A DNA stretch of 64,000 nt from Streptomyces sp. TLI_171 (GCF_003610255.1 NZ_RAPS01000001.1:3100001-3164000), one strand, 5' to 3'. Shown: positions 21,053 through 31,249, numbered from the stretch's first letter. Made by a program: numbers and translations. The notes: generated from the sequence alone by a model not told the origin.

Positions 21053-22231
21053 GTGGAGATCGAGTCGTTCCGGGCGCTGCTGACCGAGCAGGGGCAGGCG
21101 CTGCTGGCCGAGTTGCGGGGGTTCACGGCGGGCGAGGAGCTGGCGCTGGCGACCAGGCTGCGGCGGGAGTTCGACGCCGAGCTGGTGCGGGCGGCGTTCG
21201 AGCAGGCCCGGCTGCGGGAGCGCGCGGAGGCGAAGTTCGGGGCGGACGCCCGGTCGATGTACTTCACCCAGAACGGGGTGGAGCAGGCGACCCGGCGCAG
21301 CGTCGCGCAGTGGCGGGCCGGCCGGTTCGCGGCGCTGGGGGTGAAGCGGCTGGCGGACCTCTGCTGCGGGATCGGCGGGGACGCGGTGGCGCTGGCCCGG
21401 GCCGGCATCGCGGTGCTGGCGGTGGACCGGGACGAGCTGACCTGCGAGGTGGCGGCGGCGAACGCGGCGGCGCTGGGCGTCTCCGAGCTTGTGGAGGTGC
21501 GCCGCGCGGACGTCGCGGACGTCGACACGGCGGGTTTCGACGCGGTGTTCACCGATCCGGCGCGGCGCACCTCGCGGGGCCGGGTGTTCGACCCGGAGGC
21601 GTACTCGCCGCCGCTGTCCTGGGCGGTGGAGGCGGCCCGGCGGGCGCCGTTCGGGGCGTTGAAGGTGGCGCCGGGCATTCCGCACGAGCTGGTGCCGGAG
21701 GGCGCGGAGGCGGAGTGGGTGTCGGACCGGGGCGAGGTGAAGGAGGCGGTGCTGTGGTTCGGCACGGCCGCCGCCGAGCCGTACCGGGCGACGCTGCTGC
21801 CGGGTGACCACTCCCTGGCGGGCGGGGCGCTGCCGGATCCGCCGGCGGGCGCGGTGGGGCGGTACCTGTACGAGCCGGACGGCGCGGTGATCCGGGGCCG
21901 GATGGTGGCGGAGGTGGCGCGGTCGGTGAACGGGCGGCTGATCGACCCGATGATCGCGTACGTCACCTCGGACGAGCTGCTCCCGACGCCGTACGCGCAC
22001 GCGTACGAGTTGACGGACGTACTGCCGTACCAGGTCAAGAAGTTGAAGGCGCTGCTGAAGGAGCGCCGGGTCGGCACCGTGGTGATCAAGAAGCGCGGGA
22101 TGGCGATCACGCCGGAGGAGTTGCGGCGGCAGTTGAAGCCGTCCGGGCCGAACGGGGTGACGGTGATCCTCTCCCGCACCCCGGACGGCCCGGTGATGAT
22201 GCTGGGTCAGCCGGTGGGGCGGGCGATGTAG
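21053..22231 (+). CDS. Class I SAM-dependent methyltransferase with THUMP-like domain
   Basis: The roughly 392-residue protein has an N-terminal helical part, then a Rossmann methyltransferase core with motif I LADLCCGIGGDAVALA, the acidic VDRDELTCEVA and the catalytic-loop-like FTDPARR. A C-terminal segment of about 100 residues (KKRGMAITPEELRRQLKPSG) looks like the THUMP-like domain found in this actinobacterial family. An RNA substrate is likely but not shown. I prefer GTG at 21053 (MEIESF), where GACAAT seven bases before could be the -10 of a leaderless message. An in-frame GTG at 21017 is the alternative. It ends 25 bases inside the convergent deacetylase gene. Confidence 0.75.
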   Translation: MEIESFRALLTEQGQALLAELRGFTAGEELALATRLRREFDAELVRAAFEQARLRERAEAKFGADARSMYFTQNGVEQATRRSVAQWRAGRFAALGVKRLADLCCGIGGDAVALARAGIAVLAVDRDELTCEVAAANAAALGVSELVEVRRADVADVDTAGFDAVFTDPARRTSRGRVFDPEAYSPPLSWAVEAARRAPFGALKVAPGIPHELVPEGAEAEWVSDRGEVKEAVLWFGTAAAEPYRATLLPGDHSLAGGALPDPPAGAVGRYLYEPDGAVIRGRMVAEVARSVNGRLIDPMIAYVTSDELLPTPYAHAYELTDVLPYQVKKLKALLKERRVGTVVIKKRGMAITPEELRRQLKPSGPNGVTVILSRTPDGPVMMLGQPVGRAM

Positions 22232-23091
22232 TCGTCGAGGCGGGCGACCGCGAAGCCCTGTTCCTGGATGCGGGAGAGCAGCTCGCCGAACATCTGGGTC
22301 ATGGTCTCGCCCTTGAGGTCGGAGGGGCCGCGGAAGTGGGCGAGGATGATGTCGCCGTTCTTCAGCTTCTTGTCGGCGGCCTGGTACTGCATGTCGTGGA
22401 TCTGCATGGACTCGCGCCACAGCACGACGGCGCGTGGCCCGCACTCCTGGACGGCGGTGTTCAGGGCCGGGGTGTTGGCGCCGTCGCCGTAGGGCGGGCG
22501 GAACAGGTACGGGGCGGTGCCGTACTGCTCGGTGAGCGCGGTCTGCGCGTCGCAGATCTCGGACTTCTGCTTGGCAGCCGGGATCTTGCTCATCACCGGG
22601 TGGTCGACGGTGTGGTTCTGCACGGTGTTGCCGAGCGCCTGGAGCGGCTTGAAGTAGCCGTAGTCGTTCTTCACGATGTCCCTGGTCAGGAACATCGTGA
22701 TCGGGACCTTCAGGTCGGTGAGCATCTGGACGAACTTGGGGTCCTTCTCGGCCCCGTCGTCGATGGTGATGAACACGACCTTGTCGTGGGTGGGGATCTC
22801 GCTGAACACCGGCACCGCGCCGGTCTTCGTGAGCTTGATCGGCTTGTCGGCGGGCGGCGCGGGCGCCTTGGCCATCGGCTTGAGGCCCCACTTCGCCCAC
22901 GCGGCGTCACCGACCGTGTCCTGTGCGGGGGTTGACGACCCGCCGACGGGCGGTGCGACCGAGGAGGCGACGGCCGGCTGCGCCGGGACGGCCTGGTGCT
23001 GGTCGTCCGGGGTGGAGCCGCCGCAGCCGCTCGCCGCCAGCAGGACGGCGAGCGCCCCCGCCCCGTACCCGATCCGGGCCCTGTTCGTCAC
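22207..23091 (-). CDS. Lipoprotein polysaccharide deacetylase (NodB domain)
   Basis: The 294-residue protein starts with a lipoprotein signal peptide (LLAASGC, Cys23), then a Ser/Pro/Ala linker and a NodB homology domain from about residue 100. Metal and catalytic motifs are visible: FITIDDGAEKD (motif 1, double Asp), NHTVDHPVM (the two metal His), FRPPYGDG and ILAHFRG. Enzymes of this type remove acetyl groups from peptidoglycan or other GlcNAc polymers. A surface-anchored role in envelope remodelling is inferred. The 3' end overlaps the convergent methyltransferase gene by 25 bases. Confidence 0.87.
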   Translation of the reverse strand: MTNRARIGYGAGALAVLLAASGCGGSTPDDQHQAVPAQPAVASSVAPPVGGSSTPAQDTVGDAAWAKWGLKPMAKAPAPPADKPIKLTKTGAVPVFSEIPTHDKVVFITIDDGAEKDPKFVQMLTDLKVPITMFLTRDIVKNDYGYFKPLQALGNTVQNHTVDHPVMSKIPAAKQKSEICDAQTALTEQYGTAPYLFRPPYGDGANTPALNTAVQECGPRAVVLWRESMQIHDMQYQAADKKLKNGDIILAHFRGPSDLKGETMTQMFGELLSRIQEQGFAVARLDDYIARPTG

Positions 23092-23161
23092 CGGTGTCCC
23101 CCCGCTCTTGCTCTACACGCGTGTCGATGTTCAGGACGAACGCTACCGGCTCCGCGGTTGC

Positions 23162-23422
23162 CTACCCGGCATCCGTGCGGGTGAAGGTCCAGCGGTGCAC
23201 CGGCCGGGCGAGCAGCCCGGCCGGCGGCTCCGGCACCGGCTGCGGCTCGCCCGCCCAGAGCGCGATCAGCAGCACCCGCTCGCCCGGCGCGGTGAACAGC
23301 TCCACCCGCTCCAGGCCGGCCGCGCCGCGCACCGCGGGCAGCGCGAACTCCCTTGCCCACGCATGCAGTTCACTCCCCCGCCCGTCGACCGCCCGGGCCT
23401 CCCACATGGCCGCGAGGGTCAC
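23162..23422 (-). CDS. Small protein coupled to tsaD, unknown function
   Basis: The 86-residue protein (81 if the internal ATG at 23407 is used) has no motif I recognise. It has a central hydrophobic strand ([11 protein letters not shown]) and a basic Trp-containing end (RPVHRWTF). The start GTG at 23420-23422 overlaps the tsaD stop as GTGA, a typical sign of translational coupling, so I place it as the last gene of the tsaB-rimI-tsaD run. The fold could be a small ferredoxin-like domain, but this is only an impression. Confidence 0.6.
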   Translation of the reverse strand: MTLAAMWEARAVDGRGSELHAWAREFALPAVRGAAGLERVELFTAPGERVLLIALWAGEPQPVPEPPAGLLARPVHRWTFTRTDAG

Positions 23423-24513
23423 TTCAGCGCCTCGTGCGCGTGCGCGTGGAAGTCGCCGTGCCCGGCGCCCGCGGCCGGCACGTGCGTCTCGGTGACCGGC
23501 AGCGAGGAGTCCGCCGACAGGTCGAAGGCGGACGGGGTGCGGTTGCGCCACACCATCTCGGCGCCGAGCGCCGCCACCATCGCGCCGTTGTCGGTGCACA
23601 GGCCCGGCCGCGGCACCCGCAGCACGATGCCGGCCTTGTCGCAGCGCTGCTGCGCCATCTCGCGCAGCCGCGAGTTGGCGGCCACGCCGCCGCCGATCAT
23701 CAGGTGGTCGACGTCGTTGTCCTTGCAGGCCCGCACCGCCTTGCGGGTCAGCACGTCGGTCACCGCCTCCTGGAAGGACGCCGCGACGTCGGCCACCGGC
23801 ACCGGCTCGCCGGCCCGCCGCTTGGCCTCCACCCAGCGCGCCACGGCGGTCTTCAGGCCGGAGAACGAGAAGTCGTACGCCGGGTCGCCGGCGTTGTTCA
23901 GCCCGCGCGGGAACGCGATCGCCGAGCCGTCCCCCTCGCGGGCCATCCGGTCCACCACCGGCCCGCCGGGGAAGCCCAGCCCGAGCACCCGGGCCACCTT
24001 GTCGAACGCCTCGCCCGCCGCGTCGTCGATGGTCGCGCCCAGCGGCCGGACGTCCGAGGTGATGTCGCCGCTCAGCAGCAGCGAGGAGTGGCCGCCGGAC
24101 ACCAGCAGCGCCATCGTCGGCTCCGGCAGCCGGCCGTGCTCCAGCTGGTCCACGCAGATGTGCGAGGCCAGGTGGTTCACCCCGTAGAGCGGCTTGTCCA
24201 GCGCCCACGCGTACGCCTTCGCGGCGCTGACGCCCACCAGCAGGGCGCCCGCCAGGCCCGGACCCGCGGTGACCGCGATGCCGTCCAGGTCGCTCGCCTT
24301 CACTCCGGCGGTGTCCAGCGCGCGCTTGATGGTGGGGACCATCGCCTCCAGGTGCGCCCGGCTGGCGATCTCCGGGACGACGCCGCCGAACCGGGCGTGG
24401 TCGTTGACGCTGGAGGCCACCGCGTCGGCCAGCAGCGTGGTGCCGCGGACGATGCCGACGCCGGTCTCGTCGCAGGAGGTCTCGATGCCGAGGACGAGGG
24501 GTTCGTCAGCCAT
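23419..24513 (-). CDS. tsaD: tRNA N6-threonylcarbamoyladenosine transferase subunit TsaD
   Basis: TsaD transfers the threonylcarbamoyl group to A37 of tRNAs that read ANN codons. The 364-residue protein has the ASKHA fold with the N-terminal [10 protein letters not shown] (9-18), the metal-binding HxxxH in NHLASHI (His114, His118) and the C-terminal [11 protein letters not shown] and TDNGAMVA motifs. The last 20 residues are His- and Ala-rich. Its start overlaps the rimI stop by eight bases. TsaB and TsaE, the other two components of the t6A machine, are encoded nearby. Confidence 0.96.
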   Translation of the reverse strand: MADEPLVLGIETSCDETGVGIVRGTTLLADAVASSVNDHARFGGVVPEIASRAHLEAMVPTIKRALDTAGVKASDLDGIAVTAGPGLAGALLVGVSAAKAYAWALDKPLYGVNHLASHICVDQLEHGRLPEPTMALLVSGGHSSLLLSGDITSDVRPLGATIDDAAGEAFDKVARVLGLGFPGGPVVDRMAREGDGSAIAFPRGLNNAGDPAYDFSFSGLKTAVARWVEAKRRAGEPVPVADVAASFQEAVTDVLTRKAVRACKDNDVDHLMIGGGVAANSRLREMAQQRCDKAGIVLRVPRPGLCTDNGAMVAALGAEMVWRNRTPSAFDLSADSSLPVTETHVPAAGAGHGDFHAHAHEALK

Positions 24514-25009
24514 TGTGATGATCCTTCAAATCGCTTGACTCGCTTGCCAGGTGGTCCAGACGCATCACCAGCGCGTCCACGTTGGCGGGCTGGTAGTAGC
24601 CCCGCCGAATCCCGACCGGCTCGAACCCGAACCGCTCGTACAGCCGCTGCGCCCGGAGGTTGTCCACCCGCACCTCCAGCAGCAGTTCGGCGCAGCCGCG
24701 CCGGACCGACTCGCCGATCAGCTCCTCCAGCAGCATCGCCCCGAGCCCCGCCCCCTGGTGCCCGGTGTCCACCCCGATGGTCTGCACGTCGGCGTCCGCC
24801 CCGACCGCCATCATCCCCGCGTACCCGACGACCGCCCCGGAGGCGTCCACCGCCACCACGTAGTGCCGGCTCCCGCCCGGGTACGCCTCCGCCAGCTCCG
24901 ACCAGTACATGCCCCGCGACCAGGCGTCCTCGGGGAACAGCCGGGGCTCCAGCACCATGACGGACTCGATGTCCCACCACCGCATGGGACGCAGCGCGTA
25001 CTCAGCCAC
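24506..25009 (-). CDS. rimI: Ribosomal-protein-alanine N-acetyltransferase RimI-like
   Basis: The 167-residue GNAT protein has the acetyl-CoA loop in the stretch [19 protein letters not shown] and the end motif [21 protein letters not shown], close to RimI that acetylates the N-terminus of S18. In bacteria rimI is often fused or adjacent to tsaB and tsaD, as here. The C-terminal 20 residues ([12 protein letters not shown]) are a variable tail. Its stop lies inside the tsaD start, so translation is probably coupled. Confidence 0.9.
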   Translation of the reverse strand: MAEYALRPMRWWDIESVMVLEPRLFPEDAWSRGMYWSELAEAYPGGSRHYVVAVDASGAVVGYAGMMAVGADADVQTIGVDTGHQGAGLGAMLLEELIGESVRRGCAELLLEVRVDNLRAQRLYERFGFEPVGIRRGYYQPANVDALVMRLDHLASESSDLKDHHNG

Positions 25010-25033
25010 GCCGGCCGACCTGCCCGCCGAACG

Positions 25034-25681
25034 TCACGCCGGAAGCACCGCCTTGTACCCCGCCGGGACCTGCGCGTCCGGGCGCCGCAGGTACAGCGGG
25101 GCGTTCGGCAGCAGCTCGCGCCCCGCCGCCAGCTCCCGCACCGCGAAGTCCGCCAGCGCTCCCGCCGACACGTGCTCCGGGCCGCTCGCCGCCGGCAGGG
25201 CGTACAGCAGCGCGCCCGCGCCGACCGTCCGCCGGCCGGGCTCGATCTCCGCCGGGCGGTCCACCGAAGGGCCGGAGGTCCGCGTCCCGGCGCCGTCGTA
25301 CGAGGCCCAGTAGACCTCCTTGCGGCGCGCGTCGGTGGCCACCGTGAACGCCCCGTCGAGGCCCTCGGTGCGGGCCTGGTGGGCGATCGCGTCGAGGGTG
25401 CAGACGCCGTGCACGGGCAGGCCCAGCGCGTCGCCGAGGGCGGCCGCGGTGACCAGGCCGACCCGCAGTCCGGTGTAGGGGCCGGGGCCGACGCCGACCG
25501 CCAGGTGGGTCAGGTCGCGCTTGTCCACGCCGGCGGTGCGCAGCACGGCCGCGATGGTGGGCAGCAGCAGTTCGCCGTGCCGGCGGGCGTCGACCTCGTA
25601 GGACTCGGCGAGCACCCGCTCGCCGTCGTGGACGGCGGCGGTGACGGCGGGGGTGGCGGTGTCGAAGGCGAGGAGGAGCAC
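25034..25681 (-). CDS. tsaB: t6A dimerisation/scaffold protein TsaB
   Basis: TsaB is an inactive paralogue of TsaD that forms a TsaB-TsaD dimer for tRNA t6A synthesis. The 215 residues begin with LLAFDTATPAVTAAV and contain GVGPGPYTGLRVGL, both typical. The metal-binding HxxxH of TsaD is absent, as expected. The start is GTG at 25679-25681, without a clear Shine-Dalgarno sequence. The gene leads the run tsaB, rimI, tsaD and the small protein, all minus strand with gaps of 24 bases or overlaps. Confidence 0.93.
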   Translation of the reverse strand: MLLLAFDTATPAVTAAVHDGERVLAESYEVDARRHGELLLPTIAAVLRTAGVDKRDLTHLAVGVGPGPYTGLRVGLVTAAALGDALGLPVHGVCTLDAIAHQARTEGLDGAFTVATDARRKEVYWASYDGAGTRTSGPSVDRPAEIEPGRRTVGAGALLYALPAASGPEHVSAGALADFAVRELAAGRELLPNAPLYLRRPDAQVPAGYKAVLPA

Positions 25682-25816
25682 GGGTTCAAGGTTAGAGGGT
25701 CCGGACCGGGTGCCCGCACCGGCCGGGAACACACGATCGGAAGAGGCCGGAACGGCGGTCCGCACCTGGCACGATGGGGATCTCGGTCGTGGGACGCGGA
25801 GCGTTGAGGAGCAGAC

Positions 25817-26386
25817 GTGGCGAAGCTGGGTCCTGGTGTGGTGGTCGGCGGGCTGACCCTGGGGGCCATGGCGGTGATCGGGCTGCTGGCGTTCCAGGCA
25901 AACGGCACCGCCTCCCGGGCGGTGGCGGCCACGCCGTCGGCGAGCAGCAGCGCCCCGGCCGCCTCGCCCTCGGCGAGCGGTCGGCCGAGCGCGCCGCCGC
26001 TGCCCGCGGACTCCGGCACCGGCCTGCGGGTGGTGCTCTCGCTGAAGGACCGCCAGGTGTGGCTGGTCGATCCGAAGAAGCCGACGCCGGTGGTCGCGTC
26101 GTTCCAGGTCACACCGGGCAACACCCTCCCGGTGCCGGGCGCCTACACGGTCACCGGCCGGACCGCGGCGGGCACCGGGACCGACGGGCGGAAGGTCGAG
26201 CACGTGGTGCGGTTCTCGCAGCAGTCCGGCACGGTGTTCGGCTTCAGCGCGCTGGTCGACGAGAACGCGCCCGCCCCGTCGGTGGACCCGAAGACCAGGA
26301 CCGGCGGCCTCCGGGCGTCCCGGGCGGACGGCCAGGCGCTGTGGGACTTCGCGCCGAACGGCACCCGGGTGATCGTGGTCGCCTGA
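25817..26386 (+). CDS. Membrane-anchored YkuD-like protein lacking the catalytic Cys
   Basis: The 189-residue protein has an N-terminal membrane anchor (7-26), a Ser/Ala/Pro linker and a domain of about 120 residues that follows the L,D-transpeptidase (YkuD) pattern: RVVLSLKDRQVWLVD, then PVPGAYTVTGRT, and a final strand ALWDFAPNGTRVIVV. At the place of the catalytic SHGCIRM the sequence reads GGLRASR, so the His and Cys are missing. It is therefore probably a non-catalytic, cell-wall-facing relative. GTG at 25817 follows GAGGAG. It is divergent from tsaB and convergent with the small iron-box gene. Confidence 0.7.
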   Translation: MAKLGPGVVVGGLTLGAMAVIGLLAFQANGTASRAVAATPSASSSAPAASPSASGRPSAPPLPADSGTGLRVVLSLKDRQVWLVDPKKPTPVVASFQVTPGNTLPVPGAYTVTGRTAAGTGTDGRKVEHVVRFSQQSGTVFGFSALVDENAPAPSVDPKTRTGGLRASRADGQALWDFAPNGTRVIVVA

Positions 26387-26433
26387 CCGCGGGTCGGACC
26401 CGGGCCGCTCTCCGGGCCGCGGCCGGGCGGGCC

Positions 26434-26592
26434 TCAGGCGGCGCGGCGCTCCGGCGGGGTGGAGACCGCCCGGGCCGCGCGGCAGGACGCGAGCAGGACG
26501 CGCATCGGCACGGGCGCGACGACGGCGGGCTGCGCCTCGCCCCGAACGGTCGGCTCGGGGCGGTCGTCAGGACGTGGGGTGGTGCTCGCCAT
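26434..26592 (-). CDS. 52-residue protein behind an iron box
   Basis: ATG at 26590-26592 has AGGGAGG seven bases upstream, and the frame ends at TGA (26434-26436). The 52-residue product (starting MASTTPRPDD and ending VSTPPERRAA) has a polar Pro/Glu first half, a short hydrophobic centre (PMRVLLASC) and a basic end. There is no signal peptide and no known motif; one Cys is present. A DtxR/IdeR-type iron box lies 13 bases before the start codon, so expression is probably repressed by iron. The strong ribosome site and the operator together argue that this is a true gene despite its size. Confidence 0.6.
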   Translation of the reverse strand: MASTTPRPDDRPEPTVRGEAQPAVVAPVPMRVLLASCRAARAVSTPPERRAA

Positions 26593-26605
26593 GGGGCGCC
26601 TCCCT

Positions 26606-26624
26606 AGTTAGGCATACCTAACCT
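26606..26624. promoter_or_regulatory. Candidate DmdR1/IdeR-type iron box
   Basis: AGTTAGGCATACCTAACCT contains the inverted half-sites GTTAGG and CCTAAC and matches 12 of the last 14 bases of the DtxR-family consensus TTAGGTTAGGCTAACCTAA. The outer left part is not conserved. It stands in an otherwise GC-rich stretch immediately upstream of the 52-residue ORF. Confidence 0.65.
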
Positions 26625-26694
26625 GCTGACGCCATCCCATCACGCCCGCGCGGTGCGCCGCAACAGTTTCCCGACGCGCTGTCGGAAACCTGAC

Positions 26695-27204
26695 TCAGTT
26701 CTCACTCAATCCGGTGAGGTCCGCACCGTCCCAGCGGCCGCCCAGCCCGGTCACCGTGACCCGCCGCCCGTCCGCCTCGTCCAGCGCGTCCACCGCCTCC
26801 CCGCCCAGGGTGCGCTCGATGCGGATCTCCAGCCGGTCCTCGGAGAGCTGCTCGACCTTGCCCTCGCCCCACTCGACCACGATCACCGACTCGGGCAGCG
26901 ACACGTCCAGGTCGAGGTCCTCCATCTCGTCCAGGCCGCCGCCCAGCCGGTACGCGTCCACGTGCACCAGCGCCGGGCCGCCGGTCAGCGACGGGTGCAC
27001 CCGGGCGATCACGAAGGTCGGCGAGGTGACCGCGCCGCGCACGCCCAGGCCCTCCCCCAGGCCGCGGGTCAGCGTGGTCTTGCCCGCGCCCAGCTCCCCG
27101 GACAGCAGCACCAGGTCACCGGGGTGCAGCAGCCCGGCGAGCCGCCGGCCCAGGCCGGTCATCCGCTCCGCGGTTTCGACGGTGAGAGTGGTCTGCGAGC
27201 CCAT
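26695..27204 (-). CDS. tsaE: t6A biosynthesis ATPase TsaE
   Basis: TsaE is the small ATPase that resets the TsaB-TsaD complex during t6A synthesis. The 169-residue protein has Walker A GELGAGKTT (36-44), the switch-like SPTFVIA, the HVDAYRL motif and the VVEWGEGKV segment, all in the usual order, with a somewhat long C-terminus. It lies apart from the tsaB-rimI-tsaD run, separated by the YkuD-like gene and the iron-box ORF. It is downstream of the hydrolase and alr genes on the same strand, 78 bases from the hydrolase stop. Confidence 0.95.
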   Translation of the reverse strand: MGSQTTLTVETAERMTGLGRRLAGLLHPGDLVLLSGELGAGKTTLTRGLGEGLGVRGAVTSPTFVIARVHPSLTGGPALVHVDAYRLGGGLDEMEDLDLDVSLPESVIVVEWGEGKVEQLSEDRLEIRIERTLGGEAVDALDEADGRRVTVTGLGGRWDGADLTGLSEN

Positions 27205-27282
27205 AGCGTCCAGCGTCCTTCTTCGATCGGTGCGGCCACCCCGGCCAACCCCTAAGGTGCCACACCGCGGCCGGACGCCCGC

Positions 27283-28437
27283 TCAGCCCTCCGGCCGCTC
27301 GCCCGCCAGCTCCCGCACCGCGTCCGGCAGCGGACCGGTCCCGGCGTGCGCGGCGGCCCGCTCCAGCAGCCCCGCCAGCTCCGCGTCGACGGTGCCGGGG
27401 CGCTCCAGCATCACCAGGTGCCCGGCGTCCTGGACCAGCACCAGCCGGGAGCCGGGCAGCGCCGCGGCGATCGCCTCGGAGTACTCGGGCGGGGTCAGCA
27501 GGTCCTTCGTCCCGGCCAGCACCAGCGTGGGGACGCCGTCCAGCGCTGCCAGCGCGGCCTGCTTGTCGTGCGCGGAGAACGCCGGGTAGAACTCGGCGAC
27601 CACGTCGATCGGGGTGGCGTCCAGCAGTTGCTCGGCGAACCGGGCCACCGCCGGGTCGACGTCCCTGCTGCCGAACGAGAACCGCCGGTAGAACACCGCC
27701 GCCACGTCCGAGCCCCAGCGCCGGGTGGCCTCCACCAGCTCGACCTGACGGCCCAGCAGCCGCACCACGCCGGGCGCGACCCGCTTCATCACCTTCGCCC
27801 CGGCCGCGGGCAGGCCCAGCGTCACCGAGTCCCAGCCGCCCGCCAGCGTGCCGACCAGCGCGACCCCCGCCACCCGGCCCTGCGGGCCGAACAGCTCCGG
27901 GTGCTGCGCCGCCAGCGCCATCACGGTCATCCCGCCCATCGAGTGCCCGACCAGCACGATCGGGCCGTCCGGCGCCACCGCGTCCAGCACCGCGCGCAGG
28001 TCGGTGCCCAGCTGGTCGATCGACGCGGGCTCGCGGTCCAGGTAGGAGCGGGAGCGCTCGGAGCGGCCGTGGCTGCGCTGGTCCCAGAACACCGTGCGCA
28101 GCACCCCGCGCAGCGCGGCGCGCTGGAAGTGCCAGCTGTCCTGGTTCAGGCAGTAGCCGTGGCAGAACACCACCGTCGGCCCGCCGCTCCCGGCCGCCTC
28201 GTCCACCTCGACGTACAGCTCGGTGCCGTCGTCCGCCGCGACCCGCCGCCCCGTCCCGCGCAGCGACCCGAACGGGGCCGCCGCGTCCAGTTCCTCCCGT
28301 GCCCGCTTCCGCATCGCCCGCCCCACCGTCAGCCGCTCGATCGCCACCCCGGCCGCGGCCCCGGCGGCGAGCACTCCCAGCGAAATACCGATCAGACCCG
28401 CCCGCGACACTCCGCCGGACGACGCTTCGTCAGCCAC
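27283..28437 (-). CDS. Alpha/beta hydrolase
   Basis: The 384-residue protein has an N-terminal hydrophobic helix (about 13-32, possible membrane anchor) and then an alpha/beta hydrolase domain. The oxyanion-side motif is FCHGYCLNQDSW, the nucleophile elbow is VGHSMGG, the acid is in TKDLLTPPEYS, and the catalytic His is in QDAGHLVMLE. The substrate is unknown. It starts with GTG three bases after the alr stop, so it is almost certainly co-translated with alr. A hydrolase at this position between alr and tsaE is, from memory, also found in mycobacteria. Confidence 0.87.
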   Translation of the reverse strand: MADEASSGGVSRAGLIGISLGVLAAGAAAGVAIERLTVGRAMRKRAREELDAAAPFGSLRGTGRRVAADDGTELYVEVDEAAGSGGPTVVFCHGYCLNQDSWHFQRAALRGVLRTVFWDQRSHGRSERSRSYLDREPASIDQLGTDLRAVLDAVAPDGPIVLVGHSMGGMTVMALAAQHPELFGPQGRVAGVALVGTLAGGWDSVTLGLPAAGAKVMKRVAPGVVRLLGRQVELVEATRRWGSDVAAVFYRRFSFGSRDVDPAVARFAEQLLDATPIDVVAEFYPAFSAHDKQAALAALDGVPTLVLAGTKDLLTPPEYSEAIAAALPGSRLVLVQDAGHLVMLERPGTVDAELAGLLERAAAHAGTGPLPDAVRELAGERPEG

Positions 28438-28440
28438 CTG

Positions 28441-29622
<1,182 letters not shown>

Positions 29623-29751
29623 CGCGTATCAGTCTCCCAGACAGCCGCCGGTCCCCCCATCAGGGGCACGGCCGACCGGAGGCGTGTCACCCGTCCACCG
29701 GTACGGCCCGCCCCCGGCTGGTTCCACGCGGCGGGCGGCGTTCCGGTTCCG

Positions 29752-31191
29752 TCACGGGGCCAGTGAGGCCCAGACGGGGTGCAGCGCGTCGGCCACGTCG
29801 AGGGCGGTGACGGGCGCGCCGGGGCCGGCGGCCCGGCGGCCCGCCAGGCCGTGCAGGTAGGCGGCGGCGGAGGCGGCGTCCAGCGGGTCGAGGCCGGTGG
29901 CGAGCAGCGAACCGGCCAGGCCGGCGAGGACGTCGCCGCTGCCGGCGGTGCCGAGCCAGCCGGTGCCGGTGGCGTTGACCCGGGTGCGGCCGTCGGGGTC
30001 GGCGACCACGGTGGTGGAGCCCTTGAGCAGCACGGTGGCGCCGTAGCGGGCGGCGAGCAGCCGGGCGGCCCACAGGCGGCGGGCGGCGACCGTGTCGGCG
30101 TCGGTGTGCTCGTCGACGCCGGCCAGCAGCCGGGCGGCCTCGCCGGCGTGCGGGGTGAGCAGCGTGGGGGCGGGCCGGCCGGCCAGCACGGCGGGGCCGA
30201 GGCGGGCGAGTTCGGTGAGCGCGTCGGCGTCGGCGAGGACGGGCGCGCCGGTGTCGAGGGCCTCGCGCAGCGCGGTCTCGGCGCCGTCGCCGCCGCCGGG
30301 GCCGACCACCCAGGCCTGCACCCGGCCGGCCCGGCCCGGGCCGGCCTCGGTGACCAGCGTCTCGGGGTGGCGGCGGACCACTTCCTCGGCGGCGTGCCCG
30401 GTGTAGCGGACCGCGCCCGCGCCGCCGCGCAGCGCCCCGGCGACGGCCAGGACGGCGGCGCCGGGGTAGCGGGCCGAGCCGGCGGCGACGCCGACCACGC
30501 CGCGCCGGTACTTGTCGCTCTCCGGGCCGGGGACGGGCAGCAGCGCGGCCACGTCGGCGTGCTGGAGGGCCTCGACGGGGGCGGGCGGCAGGTCGAGCCC
30601 GATGCCGACCAGGTGGACCACGCCCGCGTACTGCGCGCCGGGGTCGACCAGCAGGCCGGGCTTGTGGGTGCCGAAGCAGACGGTGACGTCGGCGCGCAGC
30701 GCGGGCCCGGCGACCTCGCCGGTGTCGGGGTCGACGCCGGACGGGACGTCGACGGCCACCACGGGGCCGCGGCGTGCCATGCCGGCGAACGGGGCGGCGG
30801 CGGGGCGCAGCGGTCCGCGGCCGCCGATGCCGACGATGCCGTCCAGCACCAGGTCGGCCCGGGTGAACGCGTGCGGGTCCGTCACCACCCGGCCGCCGGC
30901 GGCGAGCAGCGCGGCGAGTCCTTCGGCGTGCGCCTCGGCGGGGTCGAGCAGCAGCGCCTCGGCGCGGGCGCCGCGCCGGGCCAGCCGGGCGGCGGCGTAC
31001 AGGGCGTCGCCGCCGTTGTCGCCGGAGCCGGCCAGCACCAGGACGCGGCTGCCGTAGACCCGGGGCAGCAGTCCGGCGCAGGTGGCGGCGAGGCCGGCGG
31101 CCGCGCGCTGCATCAGGGCGCCGTCGGGGAGCGCGGCCATCAGGACGGCCTCGGCGGCCCGGACCTGGTCGACCCGGTGGGCGTGGCGCAT
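29752..31191 (-). CDS. nnr: Bifunctional NAD(P)H-hydrate epimerase / ADP-dependent dehydratase
   Basis: The enzyme repairs damaged NAD(P)H hydrates. The 479 residues fuse two domains. The N-terminal YjeF epimerase domain (to about 210) carries VLAGSGDNGGDALYAAARLA. The C-terminal ribokinase-like dehydratase domain carries the nucleotide motif GTGWLGTAGSGDVLAGLAG. I chose ATG at 31189-31191, where AAGGAG lies nine bases upstream. A longer frame to 31293 has no ribosome site. It lies 58 bases downstream of acpS on the same strand. Confidence 0.92.
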   Translation of the reverse strand: MRHAHRVDQVRAAEAVLMAALPDGALMQRAAAGLAATCAGLLPRVYGSRVLVLAGSGDNGGDALYAAARLARRGARAEALLLDPAEAHAEGLAALLAAGGRVVTDPHAFTRADLVLDGIVGIGGRGPLRPAAAPFAGMARRGPVVAVDVPSGVDPDTGEVAGPALRADVTVCFGTHKPGLLVDPGAQYAGVVHLVGIGLDLPPAPVEALQHADVAALLPVPGPESDKYRRGVVGVAAGSARYPGAAVLAVAGALRGGAGAVRYTGHAAEEVVRRHPETLVTEAGPGRAGRVQAWVVGPGGGDGAETALREALDTGAPVLADADALTELARLGPAVLAGRPAPTLLTPHAGEAARLLAGVDEHTDADTVAARRLWAARLLAARYGATVLLKGSTTVVADPDGRTRVNATGTGWLGTAGSGDVLAGLAGSLLATGLDPLDAASAAAYLHGLAGRRAAGPGAPVTALDVADALHPVWASLAP

Positions 31192-31249
31192 GGCGTCGGT
31201 CTCCTTCGCGGTGTCCGGTGGCGGTGCGCCGCCCATCCTCCCGCGTGGT

